Shown: positions 54,856 to 63,599 of the stretch, piece by piece
Numbering within the stretch: the first letter of the stretch is position 1
How the letters are laid out: the number at the start of each line of letters is the position of its first letter
Source of the DNA: Candidatus Thiomargarita nelsonii
Lineage (GTDB): Bacteria; Pseudomonadota; Gammaproteobacteria; Beggiatoales; Beggiatoaceae
Length of the DNA stretch: 64,000 bases
Assembly: GCA_000785145.2 (NCBI GenBank)
Contig: JSZA02000007.1
Location: forward strand, 1-64,000
Reading direction: 5' to 3'
The notes under the pieces: model-generated
The model's database searches: none
What the model was told of the DNA's origin: nothing
The model's input: the letters and a program-made list of their open reading frames with translations, nothing else
Made by a program: the position numbers and the translations under genes

Positions 54856-54858
54856 TAT

Positions 54859-56304
54859 TTAAAATTGAAAATATAAAAATTCTGAGAGTTTATTAATTTG
54901 AAATATTGAATATATTAAAATCAATGTATAAAATATTCCAAATTTAAAATTTGGTTTAAATATTTCCTTATAATATTGTGAATTTTTCATCATAATTATG
55001 ATGAAAGAAATTATCGTAATGACAAGCCGTTTTTTTAACTCAAATAAATTTGACAAATCGTCAAAGCTCACTCCAAACTCTTTTAAAAAAGATAAACTAT
55101 ATTTTAATTTTTCAGGTAAAACAATCCCATTTAATCCCACTATTCCTTTTAAAACTTTAATTGCATCATCCCAATCTTTCGCTCTAAAAAATATCCAAGT
55201 AATATTTATAAAAATAAAGGTTATAAACCAAGCTAATATTTTATTTAGTCTAAACCCTGCATTTTTCCATATACGATGAATAATCAAAGCAATACCATGC
55301 AATCCCCCCCAAAAAACAAAGGTCCAAGCTGCCCCATGCCAAATTCCACCGATTAAGAAAGTTAGCATTAAATTAGCATAAGTTTTTAGTCTTATTTTTC
55401 TATTACCACCAAGAGGAATATAAACATAATCTTTTAAAAATCTACTCAGTGTTATATGCCATCTTCTCCAAAAATCTTGAATATTTACCGCTTTATATGG
55501 TGAATTAAAATTAACGGGAAGTCTGATATTGAATAGTAGTGCAATACCAATTGCCATATCGCTATAACCACTAAAATCAAAATAAATTTGAAAGGTATAG
55601 GATAGTGTAGTAGCCCATGCTTCAAAAAAGCTTAAAGATTCAGCGACATCAAATCCATGAGTCGCCCAAATAGCAAAAGTATCTGCAATAACAACTTTCT
55701 TAAATAGTCCTATTGAAAAAATAAAAAGCCCTGTTGCTATATTATTATAATTAAGGATTTGATTTTTAGCTTCAGAAAACTGAGACATCATTTCTTTATG
55801 ATGAACAATAGGACCAGCTATAAGTTGGGGAAAAAAACTTACAAAAACAGCATAATTAAGAAAGTTATATTCTCTTGTTCCACATTTGTAACTATCAACT
55901 AAGTAAGCGATTTGTTGAAAGGTAAAAAAAGATATTGCCAGCGGCAATACTAAATGTATCAAGGGTACTTCTTGTTCAAGAAAAATATTGACATTTTCTA
56001 TAAAAAAATCTGTGTATTTAAAATAACCAAGTAAAGCAATGTTAAAAACAATTCCCCAAATTAATAATTGCTTATTTTTGTCTCCCGTATTTTTAGATAG
56101 TTTTACTCCTACAATATAATTAAATATGATGGAGCCTAATAGTATAGGCAGATAAATAACATTCCACCAACCATAAAAGAAAAGAGAACTCAATACTAAG
56201 AAAACTTTACTAGCTATTATTAATTTTTTTGTGGTTAAAAAGAAATAGATGAAAAATGTGAGTGGCAAAAATATAAATATAAATTCATAGCTATTAAATA
56301 ACAT
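54859..56304 (-). CDS. MBOAT-family O-acyltransferase (AlgI/DltB-like)
   Basis: This 481-residue membrane protein has about ten helices and the MBOAT features QQIAYLVDSYKCG, FQIYFDFSGYSDMAIGIALL, QDFWRRWHITLSRFLKDYVY with PLGGNRKI, and the catalytic His in GGIWHGAAWTFVFWGGLHG near residue 322. It matches the AlgI group that passes acetyl groups across the membrane to decorate alginate and other polymers. It is followed directly by the SGNH-like partner gene and preceded by wecC. Confidence 0.93.
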   Translation of the reverse strand: MLFNSYEFIFIFLPLTFFIYFFLTTKKLIIASKVFLVLSSLFFYGWWNVIYLPILLGSIIFNYIVGVKLSKNTGDKNKQLLIWGIVFNIALLGYFKYTDFFIENVNIFLEQEVPLIHLVLPLAISFFTFQQIAYLVDSYKCGTREYNFLNYAVFVSFFPQLIAGPIVHHKEMMSQFSEAKNQILNYNNIATGLFIFSIGLFKKVVIADTFAIWATHGFDVAESLSFFEAWATTLSYTFQIYFDFSGYSDMAIGIALLFNIRLPVNFNSPYKAVNIQDFWRRWHITLSRFLKDYVYIPLGGNRKIRLKTYANLMLTFLIGGIWHGAAWTFVFWGGLHGIALIIHRIWKNAGFRLNKILAWFITFIFINITWIFFRAKDWDDAIKVLKGIVGLNGIVLPEKLKYSLSFLKEFGVSFDDLSNLFELKKRLVITIISFIIIMMKNSQYYKEIFKPNFKFGIFYTLILIYSIFQINKLSEFLYFQF

Positions 56305-56313
56305 AACTTAGCT

Positions 56314-57552
56314 TTACCAAATCCCGCGTGTATCAATAACCACTTTAGTATTCAAGGCATTGACTGATATTTTTTTAAATTCTTTATGATCGACTAATGC
56401 AACAATGGTATTGGCTTTTTCTAAGGCTTCATCCAGTTTAACCAATCTAGCCCCTTTTTCAGTTAAGGCTTTTGGCAATGTCGTGATATTGGGTTCTACT
56501 ATGAGTACTTCACCTATCTCTTGTTCCAAGATTTCTTGAGTAATATCTAAGGCTGGACTTTCGCGCAAATCATCAATATCTGCCTTGAATGCTAAACCTA
56601 AACAAGCAATGACTGGACGTTTAAACTCATCAGCCGCTTTTCTAATTTTTTCCAAGACATGCTTAGGCTTGCTATCGTTAATTTCCCGTGCAGTACGAAC
56701 CAAACGCGCTTCATCGGGTGCAGAGTCTACAATAAACCAAGGATCAATGGCAATACAATGTCCGCCCACTCCGGGCCCCGGTTTTAATACATTGACTCGT
56801 GGGTGACGGTTAGCCAGTTTAATTAAATCCCAAACATCAATTTTTAACTTGTCACAAATAATGGATAACTCATTAGCAAAGGCAATGTTGACATCACGAA
56901 ACGCATTTTCTGTCAATTTGCTCAGTTCAGCAGTACGCGCATTCGTTATCAGGCATTCTCCACGTACAAAAGTTTTATAAAGTGCCGTTGCCAACTCAGA
57001 ACATTTAGCACTCATGCCACCGATAATTCGATCATTGGCAACTAATTCTTGGAGTACATAACCGGGGAGTACTCGTTCTGGACAGTGTGCCACTCTAATA
57101 TCTGCATCTTCACCGGCTTGTTGCGGAAAAGTAAAATCCTCACGCGCCTGTGCCAGCCATTGAGCCATTTTTTCAGTGGTACCCACCGGAGACGTGGATT
57201 CTAAAATCACCAAATTGCCTTTTTCTAAAACCGGAGCAATCGCTTTAGCAGCGGCTTCTATATAAGAAATATCGGGTTGGTGATTGTTTATTAAGGGAGT
57301 GGGCACTGCCACTAAAAAAGCATCGGCTTTTTCCGGGGTTGTCGTGGCACGTAATTTACCCGTTGTCACGACACTTTTTACCACAATATCCAAATCCGGC
57401 TCAACAATGTGGATTTTACCCTGATTAATGGTGTCAACCGCATGTTGGGAGACATCAACACCCACGACTTCGATACCACGAGACGCAATAACAGCGGCTG
57501 TTGGCAAGCCAATATAACCTAAACCGATAACAGATATTTTCTTAAAGTCCAT
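56314..57552 (-). CDS. wecC: UDP-N-acetyl-D-mannosamine dehydrogenase
   Basis: The 412-residue protein starts [20 protein letters not shown] (NAD-binding). It has the catalytic-Cys region [18 protein letters not shown] near residue 262 and the [16 protein letters not shown] and [18 protein letters not shown] motifs of UDP-sugar 6-dehydrogenases. AIDPWF and pairing with wecB identify the ManNAc branch. It oxidises UDP-ManNAc to UDP-ManNAcA with 2 NAD+. Its start overlaps the wecB stop by 11 nt. Confidence 0.93.
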   Translation of the reverse strand: MDFKKISVIGLGYIGLPTAAVIASRGIEVVGVDVSQHAVDTINQGKIHIVEPDLDIVVKSVVTTGKLRATTTPEKADAFLVAVPTPLINNHQPDISYIEAAAKAIAPVLEKGNLVILESTSPVGTTEKMAQWLAQAREDFTFPQQAGEDADIRVAHCPERVLPGYVLQELVANDRIIGGMSAKCSELATALYKTFVRGECLITNARTAELSKLTENAFRDVNIAFANELSIICDKLKIDVWDLIKLANRHPRVNVLKPGPGVGGHCIAIDPWFIVDSAPDEARLVRTAREINDSKPKHVLEKIRKAADEFKRPVIACLGLAFKADIDDLRESPALDITQEILEQEIGEVLIVEPNITTLPKALTEKGARLVKLDEALEKANTIVALVDHKEFKKISVNALNTKVVIDTRGIW

Positions 57553-58708
57553 GAACTTGTTTTAACCTGGTAATAATTCTTAAACTGGCTTTTCCATCCC
57601 CATAAGGATTATGAGCCAAACTCATTCTATCATAACTGGCTTTGTCACCCAAAAGTTTTTCGCATTCTGATACGATTTTATTTTGATTAGTTCCCACTAA
57701 CAACACCGTACCCGCTTCGAGCGCCTCTGGGCGTTCCGTGGTTTCACGCATGACTAGGACGGGTTTTCCGAGTGCAGGGGCTTCTTCTTGGATGCCGCCA
57801 GAATCCGTCAAAATGATATAAGCTTGACTCATCAGATAGACAAAGGGCAAATAATCCAGTGGCTCAATTAGGTGAATGTTTCCGAGGCAAAAGTTTTCGC
57901 GCAGCGAAAACTTTTGCCTCGGAAGGCAATTGCCAAGTATTCGTCGCACTGGTTCTCTGACGTTTGGGTTGAGATGAACCGGGTAAACAATTTGTAAATC
58001 TTCACGTTGGGCTAAGAGCTTTAGTGCATGGCATATGTTCTCAAACCCTGTACCAAAGTTTTCCCGCCTATGTCCCGTCACAAGCACTAAACGTTTGTGT
58101 TTAGACAAAAATGTAAACTGTGTTTGCACTCTTTGTTGCAGGTTTGGCGAATTTTTAAGTTTATCAGTAATTTCCAACAAGGCATCAATAACACTATTAC
58201 CAGTAATATGGATGGCACTTTCCTTAATACCTTCAAGCAATAAATTTTCTTTGGCCAGTTGGGTGGGAGCAAAATGCAAGTCCGCTATCCCGGCTGTGAG
58301 TTTACGGTTAATTTCCTCCGGCCACGGTGCGTAGATATTACCAGTACGCAACCCTGCCTCCACATGCCCCACTGGAATACGTTGATAATACGCTGCCAGT
58401 GTTGTTGCCAAAGTGGTGCTGGTATCACCATGTACTAATATTCTATCAGGCTGAAAATCTTTTATAATCGTTTTTAAACCGGTTAAAACAGAGCAAGTGA
58501 CATCAGTTAAGTCTTGTTCAGCTTGCATGATGTTTAAATCATAAGAAGGCTTGATGGCAAACAAGTCTAAAACTTGATCCAACATTTCACGGTGCTGGGC
58601 GGTCACACAAACCTTTGAGTCAATGTTTTCTTCAGCCTCAAGAGCTTTAACCACCAGTGCCATTTTGATCGCTTCAGGGCGGGTGCCAAAGACAGTTAGG
58701 ATTTTCAA
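57542..58708 (-). CDS. wecB: UDP-N-acetylglucosamine 2-epimerase (non-hydrolysing), with an in-frame palindromic insertion
   Basis: This 388-residue enzyme has [59 protein letters not shown] and [20 protein letters not shown], all typical of WecB. It converts UDP-GlcNAc to UDP-ManNAc, the substrate of WecC. Between RRILG and [13 protein letters not shown], which are contiguous in normal WecB proteins, lies a segment [17 protein letters not shown] encoded by a perfect 45-bp palindromic element (57880-57924). The frame is kept, so the protein may tolerate the extra loop. The active-site motifs are otherwise complete. Confidence 0.92.
   Translation of the reverse strand: MKILTVFGTRPEAIKMALVVKALEAEENIDSKVCVTAQHREMLDQVLDLFAIKPSYDLNIMQAEQDLTDVTCSVLTGLKTIIKDFQPDRILVHGDTSTTLATTLAAYYQRIPVGHVEAGLRTGNIYAPWPEEINRKLTAGIADLHFAPTQLAKENLLLEGIKESAIHITGNSVIDALLEITDKLKNSPNLQQRVQTQFTFLSKHKRLVLVTGHRRENFGTGFENICHALKLLAQREDLQIVYPVHLNPNVREPVRRILGNCLPRQKFSLRENFCLGNIHLIEPLDYLPFVYLMSQAYIILTDSGGIQEEAPALGKPVLVMRETTERPEALEAGTVLLVGTNQNKIVSECEKLLGDKASYDRMSLAHNPYGDGKASLRIITRLKQVHGL
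57880..57924. repeat. 45-bp palindrome inserted in frame in wecB
   Basis: Two perfect 21-bp arms (starting TTCCGAGGCAAAAG and ending CTTTTGCCTCGGAA) flank a 3-nt loop. The length is 15 codons and the host reading frame continues through it. It resembles in behaviour the protein-coding palindromic elements described in Rickettsia. Confidence 0.92.
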
Positions 58709-58784
58709 TTAGTTATCACTTATTAATTTATTTTATGGGATAAATACTACTATTTGTTCTTTAGGATATTTATTAATGACGTCG

Positions 58785-59996
58785 CTATAATTTTTTTCTT
58801 AAAATAACGATAAATTCATAGCCATTATCAATAAACTCAGGTTCTGGATATCCCAACTTGAGTATCGGTTTAATGATTTTTTCGGGTATTCCCATACCTA
58901 AATGTTCTACATAACCATAGTTTTCGGCAAACTTCATTAAGACCGGATTACGGGTATAACTCGCTCCTTCTTTTATCATGTCAATTGTCAAGGTATTAGG
59001 CAGTTTTCCGGGTGATCTCATTTCCAATCTATCAGAAAATATCAATAATTGAATTTGTCCGCCATAAAGTGAATAATCCCGATGTATCAGAGCGTTAGTA
59101 ATCACTTCGCGTAAGGTTTCCAGCGGATACTCCGATTGATCAATACGCTTTATCCCTTGCATAATAGAGCGTTTTTTAGTATTCCTCTCAACAAATTGAA
59201 TGGCTTGCTCAATCATTCCGTCTTCAATAATAACGCCATTATGTTCATACGGGAGAATAGGCACATCAATAAATTTTTTGTCCAACACGAGATAATCTTT
59301 GTTTTCTCCCTCAAAAGCAGCACACCGTATGCCAGCAGAAGGAATAAAATGCGAGGGTTCCCGCCCGAATAATAATCCCCCCGCCAATGTTGCCACCAGA
59401 TTATCAGTTAATTTGATAGCCAGTCTCGTATTTAAACAAAGGGTGTTTTGTTTGTCTTTATAGTATTTTTCTGTCAGCTTTTTTAGCTCTATAAAATAAT
59501 GGCGTATTCTTCGTTCATCCAAATACTTGAGAAGTAGGGTTGGAACGGGGGAGACGTCATAATGGACAGACGGGTGATTGGCATATAAAACCGCTATCTG
59601 TTCTGGAGAGGCTAAACGGCAAGTTGTGCCAACACGGATATAAAATAGTGTTTTTTCATTTTTAGTTAAATAATAGGGTTTCTGAATACCGGTTTCTACT
59701 GTTATGCTGATAATTGCCTTATTTTCAATAATAAAACTATCCAAAACCGGAATAATCGCCGGTTTCACGCGATTATGAGCTATTTGATTAATTGCGTTCA
59801 TTTTTTTATCTAATGAACCCTCTATGCCGGTTATTGTCCCATCATCTTCCACACCCAGCAAGATAACTCCTCCTTGTCCATTAAGGAACGCAATCATTAC
59901 TATTGCTAATTCTTCATTGGAAACCGCTTCTGATTTGAACTCAACATGGGAGTTTTCGCCTTCATTAATAAAAGCTTTTACATCGTCGCTATTCAT
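58785..59996 (-). CDS. AlbA_2/Schlafen-type ATP-binding protein (putative regulator)
   Basis: The 403-residue protein starts with an AlbA_2 domain (ENSHVEFKSEAVSNEELA, FLNGQGGVILLGVEDDGTITGIEGS). A C-terminal GHKL-like ATPase segment follows (LREVITNALIHRDYSLYGGQ, IFSDRLEMRSPGKLP, GMGIPEKIIKPI). Such proteins are usually annotated as putative transcriptional regulators or RNA-binding ATP-dependent proteins; some are phage-defence associated. It lies alone between the partition genes and wecB. No clear partner is seen. Confidence 0.85.
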   Translation of the reverse strand: MNSDDVKAFINEGENSHVEFKSEAVSNEELAIVMIAFLNGQGGVILLGVEDDGTITGIEGSLDKKMNAINQIAHNRVKPAIIPVLDSFIIENKAIISITVETGIQKPYYLTKNEKTLFYIRVGTTCRLASPEQIAVLYANHPSVHYDVSPVPTLLLKYLDERRIRHYFIELKKLTEKYYKDKQNTLCLNTRLAIKLTDNLVATLAGGLLFGREPSHFIPSAGIRCAAFEGENKDYLVLDKKFIDVPILPYEHNGVIIEDGMIEQAIQFVERNTKKRSIMQGIKRIDQSEYPLETLREVITNALIHRDYSLYGGQIQLLIFSDRLEMRSPGKLPNTLTIDMIKEGASYTRNPVLMKFAENYGYVEHLGMGIPEKIIKPILKLGYPEPEFIDNGYEFIVILRKKL

Positions 59997-60100
59997 TGTA
60001 ATTACTATCTATTTAGTATAGACTTCTCCCTAAATAAAAGGTGGACTCCTAAATAAGGGACAAGTCTAATATATATTAGTTATGACTATATTTTAAAGCT

Positions 60101-60613
60101 TTAATCAATTAACCCCGCCATTAAAGCCCCTTCATCCAAAGCATCTTCTTCTTGTTCATGTTCACTAGCCTTAGTCATTTTAAGTTCCAATTTTTCTAAT
60201 TCAAAATGAGGCTCTTCTGATGGAACAGTCTCTTTGGGTGAATAGTCCGTCACAGTTTCTTGGATTTTAGGCGTCTCTATTGGAGGGGCAACCTCATTGG
60301 GAGATGATACCACCGTCACAGATTCGCTACCCGGTGCGTGGCCTTGCGTTATTCCCAGGTAGGCCAACCATAATAGCTTATTCGCTCTAGTCACTTTAGG
60401 TCCAAGGCCATATCGTTTGAAGAATTTAGGATCATCAGACAGTAAAGCCTCTAATATCACTGCACCGGTAGGCGTCGTTTCACTGAGATTTACCTTTAAT
60501 TGTAAATATGAACGTCTTGATCGTCGCTTTTTTTCTTCATGACTCGCAGAATCTTTCTTTTCTTTCCGTTTTTTTTGGGGAGACATTTTTACGCACCTAA
60601 AATAGGTGTCCAA
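60101..60613 (-). CDS. Small basic/acidic protein downstream of parM, possible partition adaptor (StbB/ParR-like)
   Basis: This 170-residue protein has a very basic N-terminus (residues 8-35, KKRKEKKD...KKRRSRRS), a middle segment SYLQLKVNLSETTPTGAVIL with FFKRYGLGP, and an acidic Glu-rich tail. The basic arm suggests DNA or nucleic acid binding. It follows parM on the same strand with a 27-base gap, the position of the ParR/StbB-type adaptor in type II partition systems. I do not recognise a family by sequence; the role is inferred from position. Confidence 0.5.
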   Translation of the reverse strand: MDTYFRCVKMSPQKKRKEKKDSASHEEKKRRSRRSYLQLKVNLSETTPTGAVILEALLSDDPKFFKRYGLGPKVTRANKLLWLAYLGITQGHAPGSESVTVVSSPNEVAPPIETPKIQETVTDYSPKETVPSEEPHFELEKLELKMTKASEHEQEEDALDEGALMAGLID

Positions 60614-60627
60614 GATAAATCTTGGAC
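60608..60627. repeat. Dispersed 20-bp palindrome (GTCCAAGATAAATCTTGGAC family), copy 5
   Basis: A perfect copy lies in the 27-base gap between parM and the downstream small gene, so it would form a hairpin inside their shared transcript. Confidence 0.9.
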
Positions 60628-60640
60628 GCCTAGTAAAATA

Positions 60641-61945
60641 TTAATTCTCGTTGTCCTGCAAGACTCGATACAAATCAATTAAGCTCAGTGAGGGCAAATT
60701 GACATATTTTCGTACCATGCTTAACGCCCTGAATGCAGAATGTTTCCAACATCCTATCGCCGTTGATACATCCGGTTTGTCCAAAAAGTCAATGCTGTTG
60801 AACCAAGGGGGTGTTACATTAGGATGTTCACCTTCAATATAATCTTTCAAAGCTAGACTGCCGCCGCCAGCGCATAAAATACCTCCGACAGAATTTGGAC
60901 ATCTGCTACGTACAAAGGTATAAATGTCTCGCGCCGTTAGATCATAGGCGCGTTTGATAAACTGGGTGCAATCAATTTTGTATCCTTGAAGGATGGTGAA
61001 TCCATTCTCAAGAACAAATTCAATTTGAGAATCTGACAGTTGAATATTTTTCAACTGTTCGTTTTCATTGCAAGCTGCCGCAAGCATAGCCCGTAAGTGC
61101 TTTCGTATCAAAAAAAGTCCATGTTGATCTTCAGCATCTGTGTGATCTAAGTCATATTGAATATCACCCTTAGATAGTCTGAATATACTATAATCTGTTG
61201 TGTTTCCACCAATGTCTAAAACTAAATAATCCGTTTTGGGCATTAAAACATTTTTCCCGACAATATCACCGTCAAATCCTGAATCCCACAAAATGCGATT
61301 CCAAACGTGAGCCGTCGCTTCTGAAATCGTTGTCACTCCAAATATTTGGGTTTTGCCAGCGTCACTCGCCCCAAAGCCTTCTGAGTTTTTGATTTTGGCT
61401 GGCGTGATTTCACGAGTTTCACTATCTTCTGCCGTCACCACAATCCTTGTATTTGCCATAATAGCATGTTGTGCGGCATTTATTAATGATTTGTTCCGGC
61501 TCCTAATGCCGTCCTTGGTACTCCGTTGATAATACAAATTGGTTGGCAAACTTTGTGTGATTGATACTTCTTGTCCACTAAAGTCAGCTAAATGAGCGGC
61601 AAAATGTTGGAACATAGCCGCCCGAATGCGACTTATGCGCTCAATACCTATGGTATTTTCATTGGAAAACGATTCACGACCAACAGTGAAGCTCATTTCT
61701 CGTTCATCATCAGGAAAAACCGTGATTTCAGAATCATCAGTCGCCTCTTCCCCCAAAAGGGTTTCAACAGAACTTACTCCATAACCAATGTAAGAGGGCT
61801 TATTAATAACTTTTACGGTTAAAACACCAGTATTCTCTTCTAATTCTGCATACGCAAGGGCACTGTAAGATGAGCCTTGGTCAAAACCAAGTGGAAAACC
61901 TACATATTGTTTTATTTGTTGTCTTTGGTTGGGTAACAATTGCAT
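60641..61945 (-). CDS. parM: ParM/StbA-family actin-like ATPase
   Basis: This 434-residue protein has the actin-fold phosphate-1 motif GFDQGSSYSALAYAE near residue 20, phosphate-2 YLVLDIGGNTTDYSIFRLS near residue 235 and the adenosine-region GGILCAGGGSLALKDYI. It matches the ParM/StbA family that forms filaments to push apart plasmid copies. Finding it in a polysaccharide locus suggests a plasmid-derived or integrative-element segment. Two direct repeats upstream (61961, 62001) may be its centromere. Confidence 0.88.
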   Translation of the reverse strand: MQLLPNQRQQIKQYVGFPLGFDQGSSYSALAYAELEENTGVLTVKVINKPSYIGYGVSSVETLLGEEATDDSEITVFPDDEREMSFTVGRESFSNENTIGIERISRIRAAMFQHFAAHLADFSGQEVSITQSLPTNLYYQRSTKDGIRSRNKSLINAAQHAIMANTRIVVTAEDSETREITPAKIKNSEGFGASDAGKTQIFGVTTISEATAHVWNRILWDSGFDGDIVGKNVLMPKTDYLVLDIGGNTTDYSIFRLSKGDIQYDLDHTDAEDQHGLFLIRKHLRAMLAAACNENEQLKNIQLSDSQIEFVLENGFTILQGYKIDCTQFIKRAYDLTARDIYTFVRSRCPNSVGGILCAGGGSLALKDYIEGEHPNVTPPWFNSIDFLDKPDVSTAIGCWKHSAFRALSMVRKYVNLPSLSLIDLYRVLQDNEN

Positions 61946-61960
61946 TAATTTACCTACTAC

Positions 61961-62017
61961 TTGTATAAGAAATTTATTTTATCAATAAATAAATATAAAT
62001 TTGTATAAGCTATTTAT
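61961..62017. promoter_or_regulatory. Direct repeats upstream of parM, candidate centromere/operator (parC-like)
   Basis: TTGTATAAGAAATTTAT (61961-61977) and TTGTATAAGCTATTTAT (62001-62017) are 17-bp direct repeats with two mismatches, set exactly 40 bp apart, just upstream of the parM start on an AT-rich stretch. Type II partition systems bind their adaptor to direct repeats in this position. Two copies is fewer than typical. Confidence 0.5.
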
Positions 62018-62183
62018 AGCTGCGTCTAGTTTAAATTTTTGACGAAATATTATCACTTATTCAATTTTTTTACTAGGCCCTTTTTGAACGGCTATAGTAT
62101 TTAAATCTATCGTAATGGCAAAAATTCAATTTGACTAATTTATTAAAATTGAGTACCCTGTGCGCCGCGACTGTTTAGGATTA

Positions 62184-63118
62184 GTGCGACCAGAAGGTTA
62201 TCAGTTATCAGTGTCATATTATTGACACACCACTGATAAACATGCTGTATAATTAACAAAGGATTGAGTCCCAATTAGTCAGGATATAGCCCAACCCTAC
62301 GGGATTTATGGGGACATAAATTTTGGAAGCAAGGGGGATAAAGCCAATATAAGGATGTTAGGCAAGGTCAGACTGTATGGTTATGAACAAGAACTTGATT
62401 AAAGCTCCAAGAGAACAGTAAGGACGAAATGTGTCTGGTGTATGATTTTAAACCCACATACACGACTAATCACAGAGGCAATGGAGTAATTCGAGGACCT
62501 AAGCAGTAGGAGAATAATTATACGGAACTGGGTAATACTATATAGTTCTCGGGATGGAACACCGAGCAGGTACAATATCTAATACCGGATACTTATAGTA
62601 TGTAGGATTGATAAGGTAGCTAAGGCCCGTATGTAATGTAGGGGATATGCTGAAGTTATCACCGAGAGATTTAATGGTATATTCTAAGGTAAAGCAAATC
62701 ATGAACTGTGAGTAAATATCCGCAACTAAAGGATAACAATATCGGCGAGTGGTATATAAATAAGGCCGCAAGGCTTGTTTAGGTTTATACGAAAGTATAA
62801 GCAAGCCAGTTTTCGACATACTACGAATATGCCATGCAATTGAAATTGAAGCAAACAAGCTAAAATCTAAAGCCAAATGGGGAATGACTCAGAAATACAT
62901 GACCACTCCAACCCGGAGAAAGGAAACTGGTATTCCCGTTTAGACTCAAGCAAGTTAAGCCAAATTGCAGTGATGAGAAATCAAAGCTTTTATCTTAAAC
63001 CAGAATTTTGGTTTTAGTCGTAAGGAATACTCGACTATCGGAGGAGCCGGATGAGGTGAAAGTCTCAAGTCCGGTTTTGAAGACCAGCCTTAGTGGTGAC
63101 GTTGAGGCTGAGTTTAAC
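62184..63118 (+). mobile_element. ORF-less group II intron ending just before rplE
   Basis: The 3' end is clear: a domain V hairpin at 63044-63078 (GAGCCGGATGAGGTGAAAGT with its pairing arm CAAGTCCGG), a domain VI-like stem and the terminal AGTTTAAC, the same end as the intron at 8200. The 5' boundary is a candidate, GTGCGAC at 62184; GTGCGCC at 62160 is an alternative. The roughly 935 nt hold no RT frame, so splicing would need help in trans. The interior does not resemble the 5' domains of the other two introns, so it is a different or rearranged member. Confidence 0.7.
63044..63078 (+). ncRNA. Group II intron domain V
   Basis: The 35-nt hairpin pairs GAGCCGGA with TCCGGTTT around a GAAA-containing loop, matching the domain V at 8275-8310 with compensating differences. 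Confidence 0.85.
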
Positions 63119-63126
63119 TATAATAA

Positions 63127-63599
63127 ATGACAAGATTACAAACATATTATCGTGATACAATCGTATCACAATTAATGCAGCAATTTGGTTACCAAAGTAT
63201 TATGCAGGTGCCAAAACTTGTGCAAATAACTTTGAATATGGGTCTTGGTGAAGCGGTGAGTGATAAAAAAGTGATTGAACGCGCTGTTGCTGATATGACG
63301 GCAATCGCGGGACAAAAGCCCATTGTCACTAAGGCACGTCAGTCCATTTCTAATTTTAAAATTCGTCAAGATTGGCCGATTGGTTGTAAGGTTAATTTGC
63401 GTAGCGATCGCATGTATGAGTTTTTTGATAGGCTCATTAGTATTGCTATACCTCGTATTCGAGATTTTCGTGGCTTTAGTGCTAAAGCTTTTGATGGACG
63501 GGGTAATTATAGTTTGGGTATCCGTGAGCAAATTATTTTTCCCGAAATTGATTATGATAAAATTGATGCGATTCGGGGTATGGATATTTGTATTACGAC
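63127..63599 (+). CDS. rplE: 50S ribosomal protein L5, exon 1
   Basis: The 157 complete codons encode L5 from [20 protein letters not shown] through [40 protein letters not shown] and [19 protein letters not shown] to GMDICITT. There the frame meets a group II intron start (GTGCGACTCG at 63600). About 20 C-terminal residues of the usual 179 are missing and should lie beyond the window. L5 binds 5S rRNA and is essential, so the intron must be spliced. Upstream rplX is absent; the preceding DNA is another intron and then parM-region sequence. Confidence 0.93.

Noticed and set aside
62538..62876. Minus-strand frame of 112 codons
   Set aside because: It lies wholly inside the group II intron, antisense, with no recognisable protein features.
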